This document shows, one piece after another, positions 43,281 to 50,433 of a stretch of 64,000 nucleotides of DNA; the stretch's first letter is position 1, and every line of letters starts with the position of its first letter. A program made the position numbers and the translations under genes. Below the pieces are notes generated by a model that saw nothing but the letters and a program-made list of their open reading frames with translations, had not been told where the DNA came from and searched no databases. This stretch comes from JBAZYK01 sp964582265. Lineage in GTDB: Bacteria > Patescibacteriota > Gracilibacteria > UBA1369. The stretch spans positions 5,674-69,673 of the forward strand of contig CAZOQT010000003.1 of the NCBI GenBank assembly GCA_964582265.1. The letters are read 5' to 3'.

Positions 43281-45002
43281 ATGGAAACTCCAAATCAATA
43301 CCGATACTTCCTGTATGCCAGGAAGTCGCCCGAATCTGAAGAACGACAAGCGCTCTCTATCGGTTCACAAAAGGAAAAGATCAATATTATTTTTCCAAAT
43401 ATCAAAATCGTTGAAATCTTTGAGGAAAGTAAAAGCGCTTTCAAGCCTTACGAACGGACCATTTTTCAAACCATGATCGAACGCATCCAAAAAGGTGAAG
43501 CGGATGGCATTGTTGCGTGGCATCCCGATAGACTTTCGAGAAACGAAATCGACGCCGCTACCATTACCTACTTTATACGAACGGGCATCATCAAAGATTT
43601 AAAGTTCGGTTCATACAATTTCGACAATTCGCCAGAGGGCATCATGATGCTCCAAATGGCCCTTTCTCAATCGCAATATTCATCATCAAAACTCAGCAAG
43701 GATGTGAAGAGAGGATTGAGCACCAAGCTCAAAATGGGCATCAGGCCGAATAAATGCGCTCAAGGATGGGTCAATGATTATGTCAGTCCCAAAGGAATGA
43801 AAACCATTAAAGTGGACCCGAAACGGTTTCCAGTATTGCGTAAATGCTGGGATTTGATGCTGTCAGGGAATTACACCCCGCCTCAAATTTTAGTGAAGCT
43901 CAATGATGAATGGGGCTATAGGACACCAAAGACTATGAGAGTTGGCGGGAAGTCTTTAAGCCGTAGCGGAATCTACCGCATGTTTACAAACAAATTTTAT
44001 GCGGGACTCATTAAACAACAAGATGGGACTTGGACCGTGGGAGCACATAAACCCATGGTGGCGCTGGCTGAATACGATAGAGGTCAACGGTTACTTGGTC
44101 ATAAAGGAAACCCACGGGCAAAGCAGTATGATTTTTGTTATAAGCCTCTTTTGATTTGCGGTGAATGCCAAGGGAGCATAACTGCTGAAATCAAAAGTAA
44201 AAGGCTCAAATCTACTGGCGAATTAAAGGAATACACGTTTTACCATTGTACGCATCGCAAAGATAGCTGTAAGCAAGGGTCTATTGAAGAGCGAGAACTG
44301 ACAAAAATGATGAAAGCCGAAATGAGCCGTTATACCATTCTCCCAAAGTTTAAAGAATGGGCGCTTGAAATGCTCAACAAATACAATGATGACGAGATCA
44401 AGCAGCGGAGCAAAATTCATGAAATGCAAGCTAACGCCGTTCTACAAACCCAGAAAGAAATCGACAACCTTACCCAAATGCGTTACAGAGAACTCATCAA
44501 TGATGAAGAGTACTTGAGTCAAAAGAAAGAACTGCAAGGGAAACTCAACGCTTTGAAAGAGGAGGTGGGCGATACTGAAAAGAGAGCAGAGAATTGGTTA
44601 GAACTTACGGAAAAGACTTTTGATTTCATCACCTATGCTGCCCACCACTTCAATGAAGGTGGTTTTGAAGAGAAGCAGAGAATATTGAGAGGATTCGGAT
44701 CGAACTTTCTGGTTAAAGACAAGAGACTTGTAATGGAAGCTCAAAAGTGGCTCGTCCCGATTGGTGACGAGTATAAAACACTTGAAAAAGAATACCTCGC
44801 GTTAGAACCAGAGAAAACGCCTTTAGATAAAGCAAAAACCGAGCGAATAGAGTCGATTCGTCTATACTGGCGGAGAGACTGGGATTCGAACCCAGGAGGA
44901 GCTTGCGCCCCTAACGGTTTTCAAGACCGTCGCTTTCGACCGCTCAGCCATCTCTCCTTGCTTTATTACGCTCCATTGTTCACTTTTCGCGCGCGCCGAT
45001 AA
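43281..45002 (+). CDS. Large serine recombinase (integrase); 3' end replaced by antisense tRNA sequence on integration
   Basis: The N-terminal resolvase domain starts YRYFLYARKSPESEERQALS (catalytic Ser16 in RKS) and includes HPDRLSRNEIDA. A recombinase domain (about 190-290) is followed by a zinc-ribbon region (LLICGECQGSI ... YHCTHRKDSC) and a coiled coil (about 385-440). The frame continues across the att core at 44867 into tRNA-Ser(TGA): the last 41 residues (DWDSNPGGACAPNGFQ...) are the tRNA read antisense. Codons 1-532 are element sequence. ATG at 43281 is chosen because the resolvase motif starts at residue 8. The excised-form C-terminus is likely that at 36840-36932. Confidence 0.9.
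   Translation: METPNQYRYFLYARKSPESEERQALSIGSQKEKINIIFPNIKIVEIFEESKSAFKPYERTIFQTMIERIQKGEADGIVAWHPDRLSRNEIDAATITYFIRTGIIKDLKFGSYNFDNSPEGIMMLQMALSQSQYSSSKLSKDVKRGLSTKLKMGIRPNKCAQGWVNDYVSPKGMKTIKVDPKRFPVLRKCWDLMLSGNYTPPQILVKLNDEWGYRTPKTMRVGGKSLSRSGIYRMFTNKFYAGLIKQQDGTWTVGAHKPMVALAEYDRGQRLLGHKGNPRAKQYDFCYKPLLICGECQGSITAEIKSKRLKSTGELKEYTFYHCTHRKDSCKQGSIEERELTKMMKAEMSRYTILPKFKEWALEMLNKYNDDEIKQRSKIHEMQANAVLQTQKEIDNLTQMRYRELINDEEYLSQKKELQGKLNALKEEVGDTEKRAENWLELTEKTFDFITYAAHHFNEGGFEEKQRILRGFGSNFLVKDKRLVMEAQKWLVPIGDEYKTLEKEYLALEPEKTPLDKAKTERIESIRLYWRRDWDSNPGGACAPNGFQDRRFRPLSHLSLLYYAPLFTFRARR
44867..44877. repeat. Proximal attachment-site core (attR copy) in tRNA-Ser(TGA)
   Basis: CTGGCGGAGAG, the reverse complement of the tRNA 3' terminus including its CCA, and simultaneously codons for WRR of the serine recombinase. 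It matches 36839-36849 exactly; flanks differ on both sides. Confidence 0.8.
44868..44957 (-). tRNA. tRNA-Ser (anticodon TGA), integration target
   Basis: On the minus strand the acceptor stem is GGAGAGA/TCTCTCC, the anticodon stem-loop is ACGGT-CTTGAAA-ACCGT with anticodon TGA, and there is a long variable arm (TAGGGGCGCAAGCTCCT). The T-arm is TGGGTTCGAATCCCA, with discriminator G and encoded CCA (44870-44868). The gene stays intact after integration. Upstream, TATTAT followed by a CG-repeat stretch (44988-45004 region) could be a tRNA-type promoter with a GC-rich discriminator. Confidence 0.96.
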
Positions 45003-45163
45003 TATACAAAATTAGCGTAATTACTGCAATGTGAAATTATCAGGCTAACTGGTTTACAAAAGTTTTAAGAAAATTTCAGATTCAGTTTAAATATTGGTCA
45101 TCTTTTTTTGATAAAACGTAGTCCCATCAAAAAAAATTTTGGTAATTTTTTAAACAAAAATTT

Positions 45164-45508
45164 ATGTTCAAAAATACAAATTTTCTTAGGTATTCCAGGA
45201 ATCAGGCCAAGCCGCTTAGTTTTGGCGATATTTCGCTATTTCCAGACAATCGCGAGGCCTACTGTCAGGGCCAAAAATTGCCTTTACGCCGCAAAGAATA
45301 TCAACTTTTGGAATTTCTGCTTAGAAACAAAAATCGCGTTTTAAACCGACACACTATTTTGGAATACATCTGGAATTACGAAACCAAAGCCATAACTAAC
45401 ACTTTGGACGTACATATCTCGTCCCTTCGTCGTAAAATTCAAACTTTTAATCCCAAAAGGACCATTAAAACTATACATGGCTCAGGCTACAAACTTTGCG
45501 ACGTCTGA
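45164..45508 (+). CDS. Stand-alone OmpR/PhoB-type winged-helix DNA-binding protein
   Basis: 114 residues consisting of a single response-regulator output domain: LSFGDISLFPDNREAYCQGQ, then LPLRRKEYQLLEFLLRNKN, NTLDVHISSLRRKIQ and IKTIHGSGYKL. There is no receiver domain and no histidine kinase nearby, so control cannot be by the usual phosphorylation of this protein. Such orphan output domains occur in CPR genomes. It lies just outside the mobile element, beside the tRNA-Ser promoter. Targets are unknown. Confidence 0.88.
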   Translation: MFKNTNFLRYSRNQAKPLSFGDISLFPDNREAYCQGQKLPLRRKEYQLLEFLLRNKNRVLNRHTILEYIWNYETKAITNTLDVHISSLRRKIQTFNPKRTIKTIHGSGYKLCDV

Positions 45509-45544
45509 TTATTACCTTGAAACGCATTAATTTGGAACTACAGG

Positions 45545-46813
45545 CTATAATCCCTTCAAATATTTTATGGCTTCATCCAGCTGTGGATCTTTGCGAGCCT
45601 CAGCATCGGCGTCTGTAAAAGGAATAATTCGATCAGGTGTAATGCCAACTTCGTTAATGCTACGGCCATTTGGGGTGTACCATTTTGCAATGGTAATGCG
45701 TAAACTTGAGCCATCAGGCATTTTATCTACTTCTTGCACACTTCCTTTACCAAAAGTTTGTTCACCCATAACAACGCCGCGCTTGTGATCTTGAATTGCT
45801 CCAGCCACAATTTCTGAAGCGGACGCGGATCCCTTATTAACCAAAACCACTAGTGGGACATTCATCAGTGCGGCATCTCCACTAACATACATAGTCTCAT
45901 TTTCCTTATCATCTCGCTTTTTAATAACAACTGCTTCTTGTTTGCCTTTTAAGAAATCAGATAAAACATCCACCGCAGTATCCAAATAACCTCCTCCGTT
46001 GTAACGTAAATCCAGTACAATTCCCTTTGGCTCTTTTAGCAGTATTTTTTGCACTGCGTCATCAAATTCTTTTTTTGTGTTATCGCTAAATTGATGGATC
46101 GCAATATAATAAATACCATTTCCTTTATCTTCCATGGAAACGCTATCAATACTTAACTCATCACGCGTAATGGCTACCTCAAATGGTTTATCCTTACCCT
46201 TTCTGACGATTGTTAAAGTCACTTTTGTGCCTTTTGGTCCACGAATTTTACTGATTGCGTCAAATAATGTCATTTCATTTGTCAGATTGCCATCAATTTT
46301 ATAAACAATATCTCCAGGCAGAATACCTGCTTTTTCCGCAGGTGAATTTTTGATTGGGGATACAACCACTAAAGCTTGATCTTTTACTGTTAGCTCAGCG
46401 CCGATTCCCTGTAAAGTTCCATTTAAACTTGAATCAAAATCTTTGGTTTCATCTGGAGTCATGAAAACAGTATATGGATCACCAAGTGCAGAAACCATGC
46501 CCTTAACTGCACCATATACCATGTTTTGATTGTTAATTTTTGCTTCATCCACATATTGGGAGTCTAGCTGTTTCCAAATTCTCCAAAACAGACTTAAGTC
46601 TGCTTGTGTTTCACCGGTGTTTGTCACCAAACCGGATCCGGTCTTGGCCTGGATTTGACCTCCATTTCTAGTCAAAATAAAGTAGCTGGAACTTTCCCAT
46701 CCCAAAGCAAAAACAATTGCCAAAATCAAAACATATACAAAAATGCGTGTCGATTTTTTTGGTCGATTATGCTCCATTGGATTTGGAAAATTGAGCGGAT
46801 TAGTTTGATTCAT
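45545..46813 (-). CDS. S41-family C-terminal processing protease
   Basis: A CtpA-like serine protease of 422 residues, anchored by an N-terminal membrane helix (IFVYVLILAIVFALGWESSS). A PDZ domain (about 125-215; GIGAELTVKD, KAGILPGDIVYKID) gates the catalytic domain, which has the Ser-Lys dyad: Ser in NKGSASASEIVAGAIQD and Lys in GEQTFGKGSVQEV. Members trim envelope proteins or peptidoglycan hydrolases outside the membrane. The gene is monocistronic as far as seen and ends close to the convergent wHTH gene. Confidence 0.94.
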   Translation of the reverse strand: MNQTNPLNFPNPMEHNRPKKSTRIFVYVLILAIVFALGWESSSYFILTRNGGQIQAKTGSGLVTNTGETQADLSLFWRIWKQLDSQYVDEAKINNQNMVYGAVKGMVSALGDPYTVFMTPDETKDFDSSLNGTLQGIGAELTVKDQALVVVSPIKNSPAEKAGILPGDIVYKIDGNLTNEMTLFDAISKIRGPKGTKVTLTIVRKGKDKPFEVAITRDELSIDSVSMEDKGNGIYYIAIHQFSDNTKKEFDDAVQKILLKEPKGIVLDLRYNGGGYLDTAVDVLSDFLKGKQEAVVIKKRDDKENETMYVSGDAALMNVPLVVLVNKGSASASEIVAGAIQDHKRGVVMGEQTFGKGSVQEVDKMPDGSSLRITIAKWYTPNGRSINEVGITPDRIIPFTDADAEARKDPQLDEAIKYLKGL

Positions 46814-46925
46814 GCGAAATCACCAAAGAAAAAAATAAATTGCGCTCTATCAAAATTAATAACCAAAATTACTAATTTCTAATTATTAATTACTAATTAA
46901 AGCGAGGCTCATCATATCTCAAAAA

Positions 46926-47723
46926 TCAAAACACCTCAACTTTACGCTGAATTTGCTCGATACTTACAGCTTTTTTACTTTGATCGTCAATTTCAATTAT
47001 GGTCGCGTTAAAAATTGTATCACCATCAGCAACTTCATGTTTGACCGGAACCTGCGTTAAAAAGTTTTTAATAATTGATTCTTTTTCCAATCCAATGATT
47101 GAATCAATAGGGCCTGTAAATCCAACATCAGTTTGAAACGCTGTGCCATTTGGAAGAATTCTCGCATCAAAAGTTGGAACATGCGTATGTGTACCAATTA
47201 AAGCCGAAATTCTACCATCCAAATAATTAGCCAGTGCCGCTTTTTCGGAAGTAGTTTCTGCATGAAAGTCTACAAAAATTGCAGAAAGTTGTTCGTGTTC
47301 AAATTGCTTTAAAATGCGATCTGCTGTACGAAAAGGATCATCCAAGTGGGTCGGCATAAAAACACGGCCCATTAAATTTATGACTAATACTTTTTGCATC
47401 AGCCCGCCTGCAATAACCTGAAACCCACGACCTGGAGCGCTTTCTGGATAATTTGCCGGACGGATTAAGGGTAATTTTTTGTCACTCAGTCTTGGAATAA
47501 TGGCCTTTTCTTTCCATATATGGTTTCCAGATGTAAAAAAATCCACTCCAGCCTTTTGCATTTCTTGCAGCTGGCTTTCTTCTACGCCTTTTCCATGATG
47601 CATGTTTTCAGCATTGGCAATCACCAGGTGAATGCCATGTTTAGTTTTGTATTCAGGTAAAAGCTTTTTTACCGTGTTGCGTCCCGGTCTTCCAAAAATG
47701 TCACCAATAAATAGAATTTTCAT
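46926..47723 (-). CDS. YmdB-like (TIGR00282) metallophosphoesterase
   Basis: 265 residues. Calcineurin-like metal ligands are in the typical YmdB order: ILFIGDIFGRPGR, NAENMHHGKGV, FTSGNHIWKEKAI, FVDFHAETTSEK and ALIGTHTHVPTFD. Bacillus YmdB hydrolyses 2',3'-cyclic nucleotides and affects motility and biofilm genes; related roles here are possible but unproven. It overlaps no neighbour and lies 16 bases downstream of a small secreted-type protein on the same strand. Confidence 0.94.
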   Translation of the reverse strand: MKILFIGDIFGRPGRNTVKKLLPEYKTKHGIHLVIANAENMHHGKGVEESQLQEMQKAGVDFFTSGNHIWKEKAIIPRLSDKKLPLIRPANYPESAPGRGFQVIAGGLMQKVLVINLMGRVFMPTHLDDPFRTADRILKQFEHEQLSAIFVDFHAETTSEKAALANYLDGRISALIGTHTHVPTFDARILPNGTAFQTDVGFTGPIDSIIGLEKESIIKNFLTQVPVKHEVADGDTIFNATIIEIDDQSKKAVSIEQIQRKVEVF

Positions 47724-47739
47724 AAACGATTTTATTAAT

Positions 47740-48252
47740 TCAACTAGCCTTTTTTAAATATTCTTCCAGCACCCTCGCTCTAATGTACTTTACCAGAATT
47801 TCACCGTATTCACTAACTTCTTCCATACAGCTCATAACTTGCGTGCTCATATTTGCCGTTACTTTTGCCGCCAGCACGATTCCCAGGTTTTTATCTTTTT
47901 CAAAGCAGGATAGCCATGCTGTCCTGGCATAATCTTCATATTCTAACAAATTTTGCATTATTTTTGATTGTGATCTTTCGCTTTCAAATGCAAAGTCTGT
48001 GCTTTCTTCAGCCAATAATCTAAGCTCAGAAATAACTCCATACCTGATTGCATCTACATCCGCGCCAGATAATAATTGAGCTAACCGCCTTTCTAAAACA
48101 TGTAATCTGCTAAACATTTCATAGGTCTCGGACCTAAGCAAACGTGTAACGCCTGAAGCACCTTCTTCCGAAATAGTTGGAGGTAATAACATGAAAAATA
48201 ATAAAGTGATCAAGCTATAGAACTTTAAACAAAATTTGTAAATAATTTTCAT
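47740..48252 (-). CDS. Hypothetical exported or membrane-anchored helical protein
   Basis: 170 residues. The N-terminus (KIIYKFCLKFYSLITLLFFM) is a signal peptide or anchor. The rest is helical (ETYEMFSRLHVLERRLAQLL; SAVKV-like repeats absent) with two Cys (WLSCFEKD and MSCMEEVSEY) that could pair outside the membrane. No family is recognised. It is 16 bases upstream of the ymdB-like gene, probably co-transcribed, and divergent from recA. Confidence 0.6.
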   Translation of the reverse strand: MKIIYKFCLKFYSLITLLFFMLLPPTISEEGASGVTRLLRSETYEMFSRLHVLERRLAQLLSGADVDAIRYGVISELRLLAEESTDFAFESERSQSKIMQNLLEYEDYARTAWLSCFEKDKNLGIVLAAKVTANMSTQVMSCMEEVSEYGEILVKYIRARVLEEYLKKAS

Positions 48253-48355
48253 ATCATTTTATCTTTTTTTCACAATTGGTTTAAAAAAAGATAATAACTT
48301 TGTGCTAATTTTAGGCTGTCCAAAAACAATAACGGCTTTTTTGCAAAAAATGCCC

Positions 48356-48384
48356 TTGACGGTGAGTATACGCTCACCTATAGT
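48356..48384 (+). promoter_or_regulatory. recA: recA promoter with a palindromic operator in the spacer
   Basis: TTGACG (48356-48361), a 17-base spacer and TATAGT (48379-48384) form a good sigma70 promoter. The spacer is filled by GGTGAG (48361-48366) and CTCACC (48373-48378), perfect complements around TATACG. A repressor bound here would block RNA polymerase, as LexA does at SOS promoters. The sequence is neither the enterobacterial CTGT-N8-ACAG nor the Bacillus GAAC-N4-GTTC box. Start of transcription is expected near 48391. Confidence 0.75.
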
Positions 48385-48414
48385 GGGGACAGTTTTAATC
48401 TTTAAAATTTCAAC

Positions 48415-49584
48415 ATGACAAATCAAACCGAAAAACAAAAGGCAGTCGAACTGGCACTTGCACAAATTGAGCGCACTTTTGGTAAAGGCGCCATCATGAA
48501 AATGGGTGAAGCAAATAAGATTGCTGTAGAGACTATTCCAACAGGTTCTGTCTCATTAGATATTGCACTTGGCGGAGGTGTTCCTCGAGGACGTGTAATA
48601 GAAATTTTTGGGCCAGAAAGTTCAGGTAAAACAACCTTAACTCTTCATATAGTTGCTGAAGCTCAAAAACGCGGTGGGCAAGCAGCATTCATTGATGCAG
48701 AACACGCACTTGATCCCGAGTATGCACGCAAAATTGGTGTAGATGTAGATAATCTACTTATTTCCCAGCCAGATAGCGGTGAACAAGCTTTAGAAATTAC
48801 AGAAACTTTGGTTAGATCAAACGCGATTGATGTTATTGTGGTGGATTCAGTTGCAGCTCTCACTCCAAAAGCAGAAATAGAAGGCGAAATGGGTGATGCT
48901 CATATGGGTTTACAGGCCAGACTTATGAGTCAGGCACTTCGTAAATTAACAAGCGCTATCAGCAAATCCAGAACAACTGTGATCTTCATTAATCAGATCC
49001 GCATGAAGATTGGAGTGATGTTTGGTAACCCGGAAACAACCACCGGTGGTAATGCGCTCAAGTTTTATTCTTCTGTGCGCATGGATATTCGCAGTATTGG
49101 TAAATTGGAAGAAGGTGTCGGTGAAGATAAAGAAATGGTTGGTAATCGCGTAAGGGTAAAGGTCGTAAAAAACAAGATCGCGCCTCCATTTAGAACAGCT
49201 GAATTCGATATTATGTACAATCGTGGGATTTCTCATGTTGGAGATTTGATTGATTTGGCTACGCGATATGAGGTTGCCAGAAAGAGCGGTGCTTTTTATA
49301 CATACAAGGACCTTAAACTTGGTCAAGGTCGTGAAAATGTTAAAAATTTCTTGGAGAGTAATCAAAAAGTGATGCAAGAAATGGAAAAAGAAGTTCGTGA
49401 TTTTATAAGCAAATTAAAAGAAGACGATTTGGCGTCTGTAAATGCTCAAGTAGCTGCAAACTCATCGGTAAAAACAGCTGCGAACCAAGCTGTGGATGCT
49501 TCAAAGGCAGCATTGGCAGGTGCTGGCGCGAGCAAGATTGGTGCAACAAAAGCAGGAATTAAGTCACTTCCAAAAGAATCTTAA
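48415..49584 (+). CDS. recA: Recombinase RecA
   Basis: RecA catalyses strand exchange and co-protease activation of SOS repressors. The N-terminal polymerisation helix (EKQKAVELALAQIERTFGKG) leads to the core: Walker A GPESSGKTTL, Walker B strand VIVVDSVAALTPKAEIEGE with loop L1, and loop L2 FGNPETTTGGNALKFYSSVR. The Ala/Lys-rich C-terminal tail replaces the acidic tail of E. coli RecA. It is 389 residues with no intein. Promoter with putative operator upstream, no Shine-Dalgarno, and a strong terminator before recX. Confidence 0.98.
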   Translation: MTNQTEKQKAVELALAQIERTFGKGAIMKMGEANKIAVETIPTGSVSLDIALGGGVPRGRVIEIFGPESSGKTTLTLHIVAEAQKRGGQAAFIDAEHALDPEYARKIGVDVDNLLISQPDSGEQALEITETLVRSNAIDVIVVDSVAALTPKAEIEGEMGDAHMGLQARLMSQALRKLTSAISKSRTTVIFINQIRMKIGVMFGNPETTTGGNALKFYSSVRMDIRSIGKLEEGVGEDKEMVGNRVRVKVVKNKIAPPFRTAEFDIMYNRGISHVGDLIDLATRYEVARKSGAFYTYKDLKLGQGRENVKNFLESNQKVMQEMEKEVRDFISKLKEDDLASVNAQVAANSSVKTAANQAVDASKAALAGAGASKIGATKAGIKSLPKES

Positions 49585-49588
49585 TTTT

Positions 49589-49634
49589 AAAAGGCTCCGT
49601 TTCTGCACACATGCTTTGACGGAGCCTTTTTTAT
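49589..49634 (+). terminator. Terminator between recA and recX
   Basis: GGCTCCGT (49593-49600) pairs with ACGGAGCC (49619-49626), an 8-bp stem with an 18-base loop, followed by TTTTTT. Flanking A4 extends the stem. Read-through would be needed for recA-recX co-expression. Confidence 0.9.
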
Positions 49635-49653
49635 GCCCATTTCTCTTTAGATT

Positions 49654-50142
49654 ATGGAAAATCAAAAAATACTTTTACAAAAAGCAATTAGATTATTGGC
49701 AGCAAGGCCTCATAGCACCGCTGAAATTAAAGATAAATTGCGTCAAAAAAATATTGGTACCGATGATGATATTATTGCTGTAATAGAAAGGCTTAATAAG
49801 CTTCACTATTTGGATGATCAGGATTTTGCCCGCATTTTCATTAATAGCAGCCTTAGAAAAAAGCCCCAAGGACTTAGGATGATTAAAATAAAACTAAGCC
49901 AAAAAGGCATCACCGAAGAAGTATTTTCTGCAGCACTTAAGGCGTCTATTACAGAAAATCAATTCAGTGAAGAGCAGATGGCGATTGAGGCAAGTCAAAA
50001 AAAATTGCGAACGCTACATAAATTGCCTTATCAAAAGCAAATCGAGAAACTCTACCGTTTTTTATTGTCCAGAGGTTTTTCTCAGGATGCTATCCATAAA
50101 GCTATTACCTTTACAAAAAGGCATCTTGATAGTAAGATATGA
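49654..50142 (+). CDS. recX: Regulatory protein RecX
   Basis: A RecA filament modulator of 162 residues built from three-helix repeats: AIRLLAARPHSTAEIKDKLR, LNKLHYLDDQDFARIFINSS, KPQGLRMIKIKLSQKGI and RFLLSRGFSQDAIHKAI. These match the RecX pattern (R..S..EL..KL; Y.dD..fA; G...i...L...Gi; L..rGf....i). It lies 69 bases after recA on the same strand, separated by a terminator, and has its own terminator. Confidence 0.93.
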   Translation: MENQKILLQKAIRLLAARPHSTAEIKDKLRQKNIGTDDDIIAVIERLNKLHYLDDQDFARIFINSSLRKKPQGLRMIKIKLSQKGITEEVFSAALKASITENQFSEEQMAIEASQKKLRTLHKLPYQKQIEKLYRFLLSRGFSQDAIHKAITFTKRHLDSKI

Positions 50143-50147
50143 ACCGC

Positions 50148-50180
50148 AAGCTACGATCTTAATGAAGATCGGCTTTTTTT
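50148..50180 (+). terminator. Terminator after recX
   Basis: CGATCTT (50154-50160), loop AATG and AAGATCG (50165-50171), flanked by AAGC and GCTT and followed by T7. Confidence 0.9.
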
Positions 50181-50215
50181 GATGGGTAATTTCGCCAAAT
50201 AATCACGGAAACAAC

Positions 50216-50425
50216 CATGGCGAAAATTTATCAAAAAAACACAACCAAACAATCCTAATTATTAATTACTNNNNNNNNNNNNNNNNNNNNNNNNNNNNNN
50301 NNNNNNNNNNNNNNNNNNNNNNNNNNNNNNNNNNNNNNNNNNNNNNNNNNNNNNNNNNNNNNNNNNNNNNCATGGCGAAAATTTATCAAAAAAACACAAC
50401 CAAACAATCCTAATTATTAATTACT
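50216..50425. other. 100-N scaffold gap flanked by an identical 55-bp sequence (unmerged overlap)
   Basis: Bases 50216-50270 and 50371-50425 are identical over 55 positions and abut a run of exactly 100 Ns. This is what a scaffolder leaves when two contig ends overlap but are not merged. The true sequence probably has one copy, no missing DNA, and a recX-nusA spacing of about 140 bases. Confidence 0.8.
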
Positions 50426-50433
50426 AATTAACT

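Larger units (their letters stand above)
36839..44877. mobile_element. Integrative element (~8.0 kb) inserted at the 3' end of tRNA-Ser(TGA)
   Basis: Bounds are an 11-bp direct repeat, CTGGCGGAGAG, at 36839-36849 and 44867-44877; the right copy is the 3' end (CCA side) of an intact tRNA-Ser(TGA). Between them lie two minus-strand unknown genes, a two-gene plus-strand operon, a DUF5659/small-protein/HTH cassette, a tyrosine recombinase, a structured intergenic region and a large serine recombinase. Two further lines of evidence support the bounds. The serine recombinase frame crosses the right repeat, and its plausible native C-terminus lies just right of the left repeat. A terminator suited to the tRNA lies just left of the left repeat. 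Codon choice in 38.8-44.9 kb looks less AT-rich than in flanking genes. Confidence 0.85.

Noticed and set aside
44878..45002. C-terminal 41 residues of the serine recombinase as functional native sequence
   Set aside because: They are the antisense of tRNA-Ser(TGA) and host DNA beyond the att core; a better native tail exists at 36849-36932.
45108..45344. Overlapping open frame in front of the winged-helix gene
   Set aside because: It is out of frame with the conserved OmpR-type domain, and its product has no recognisable features.
50216..50425. 55-bp direct repeat as a transposon target duplication or recombination site
   Set aside because: The copies directly abut a 100-N scaffold gap, which is best explained by unmerged contig overlap.
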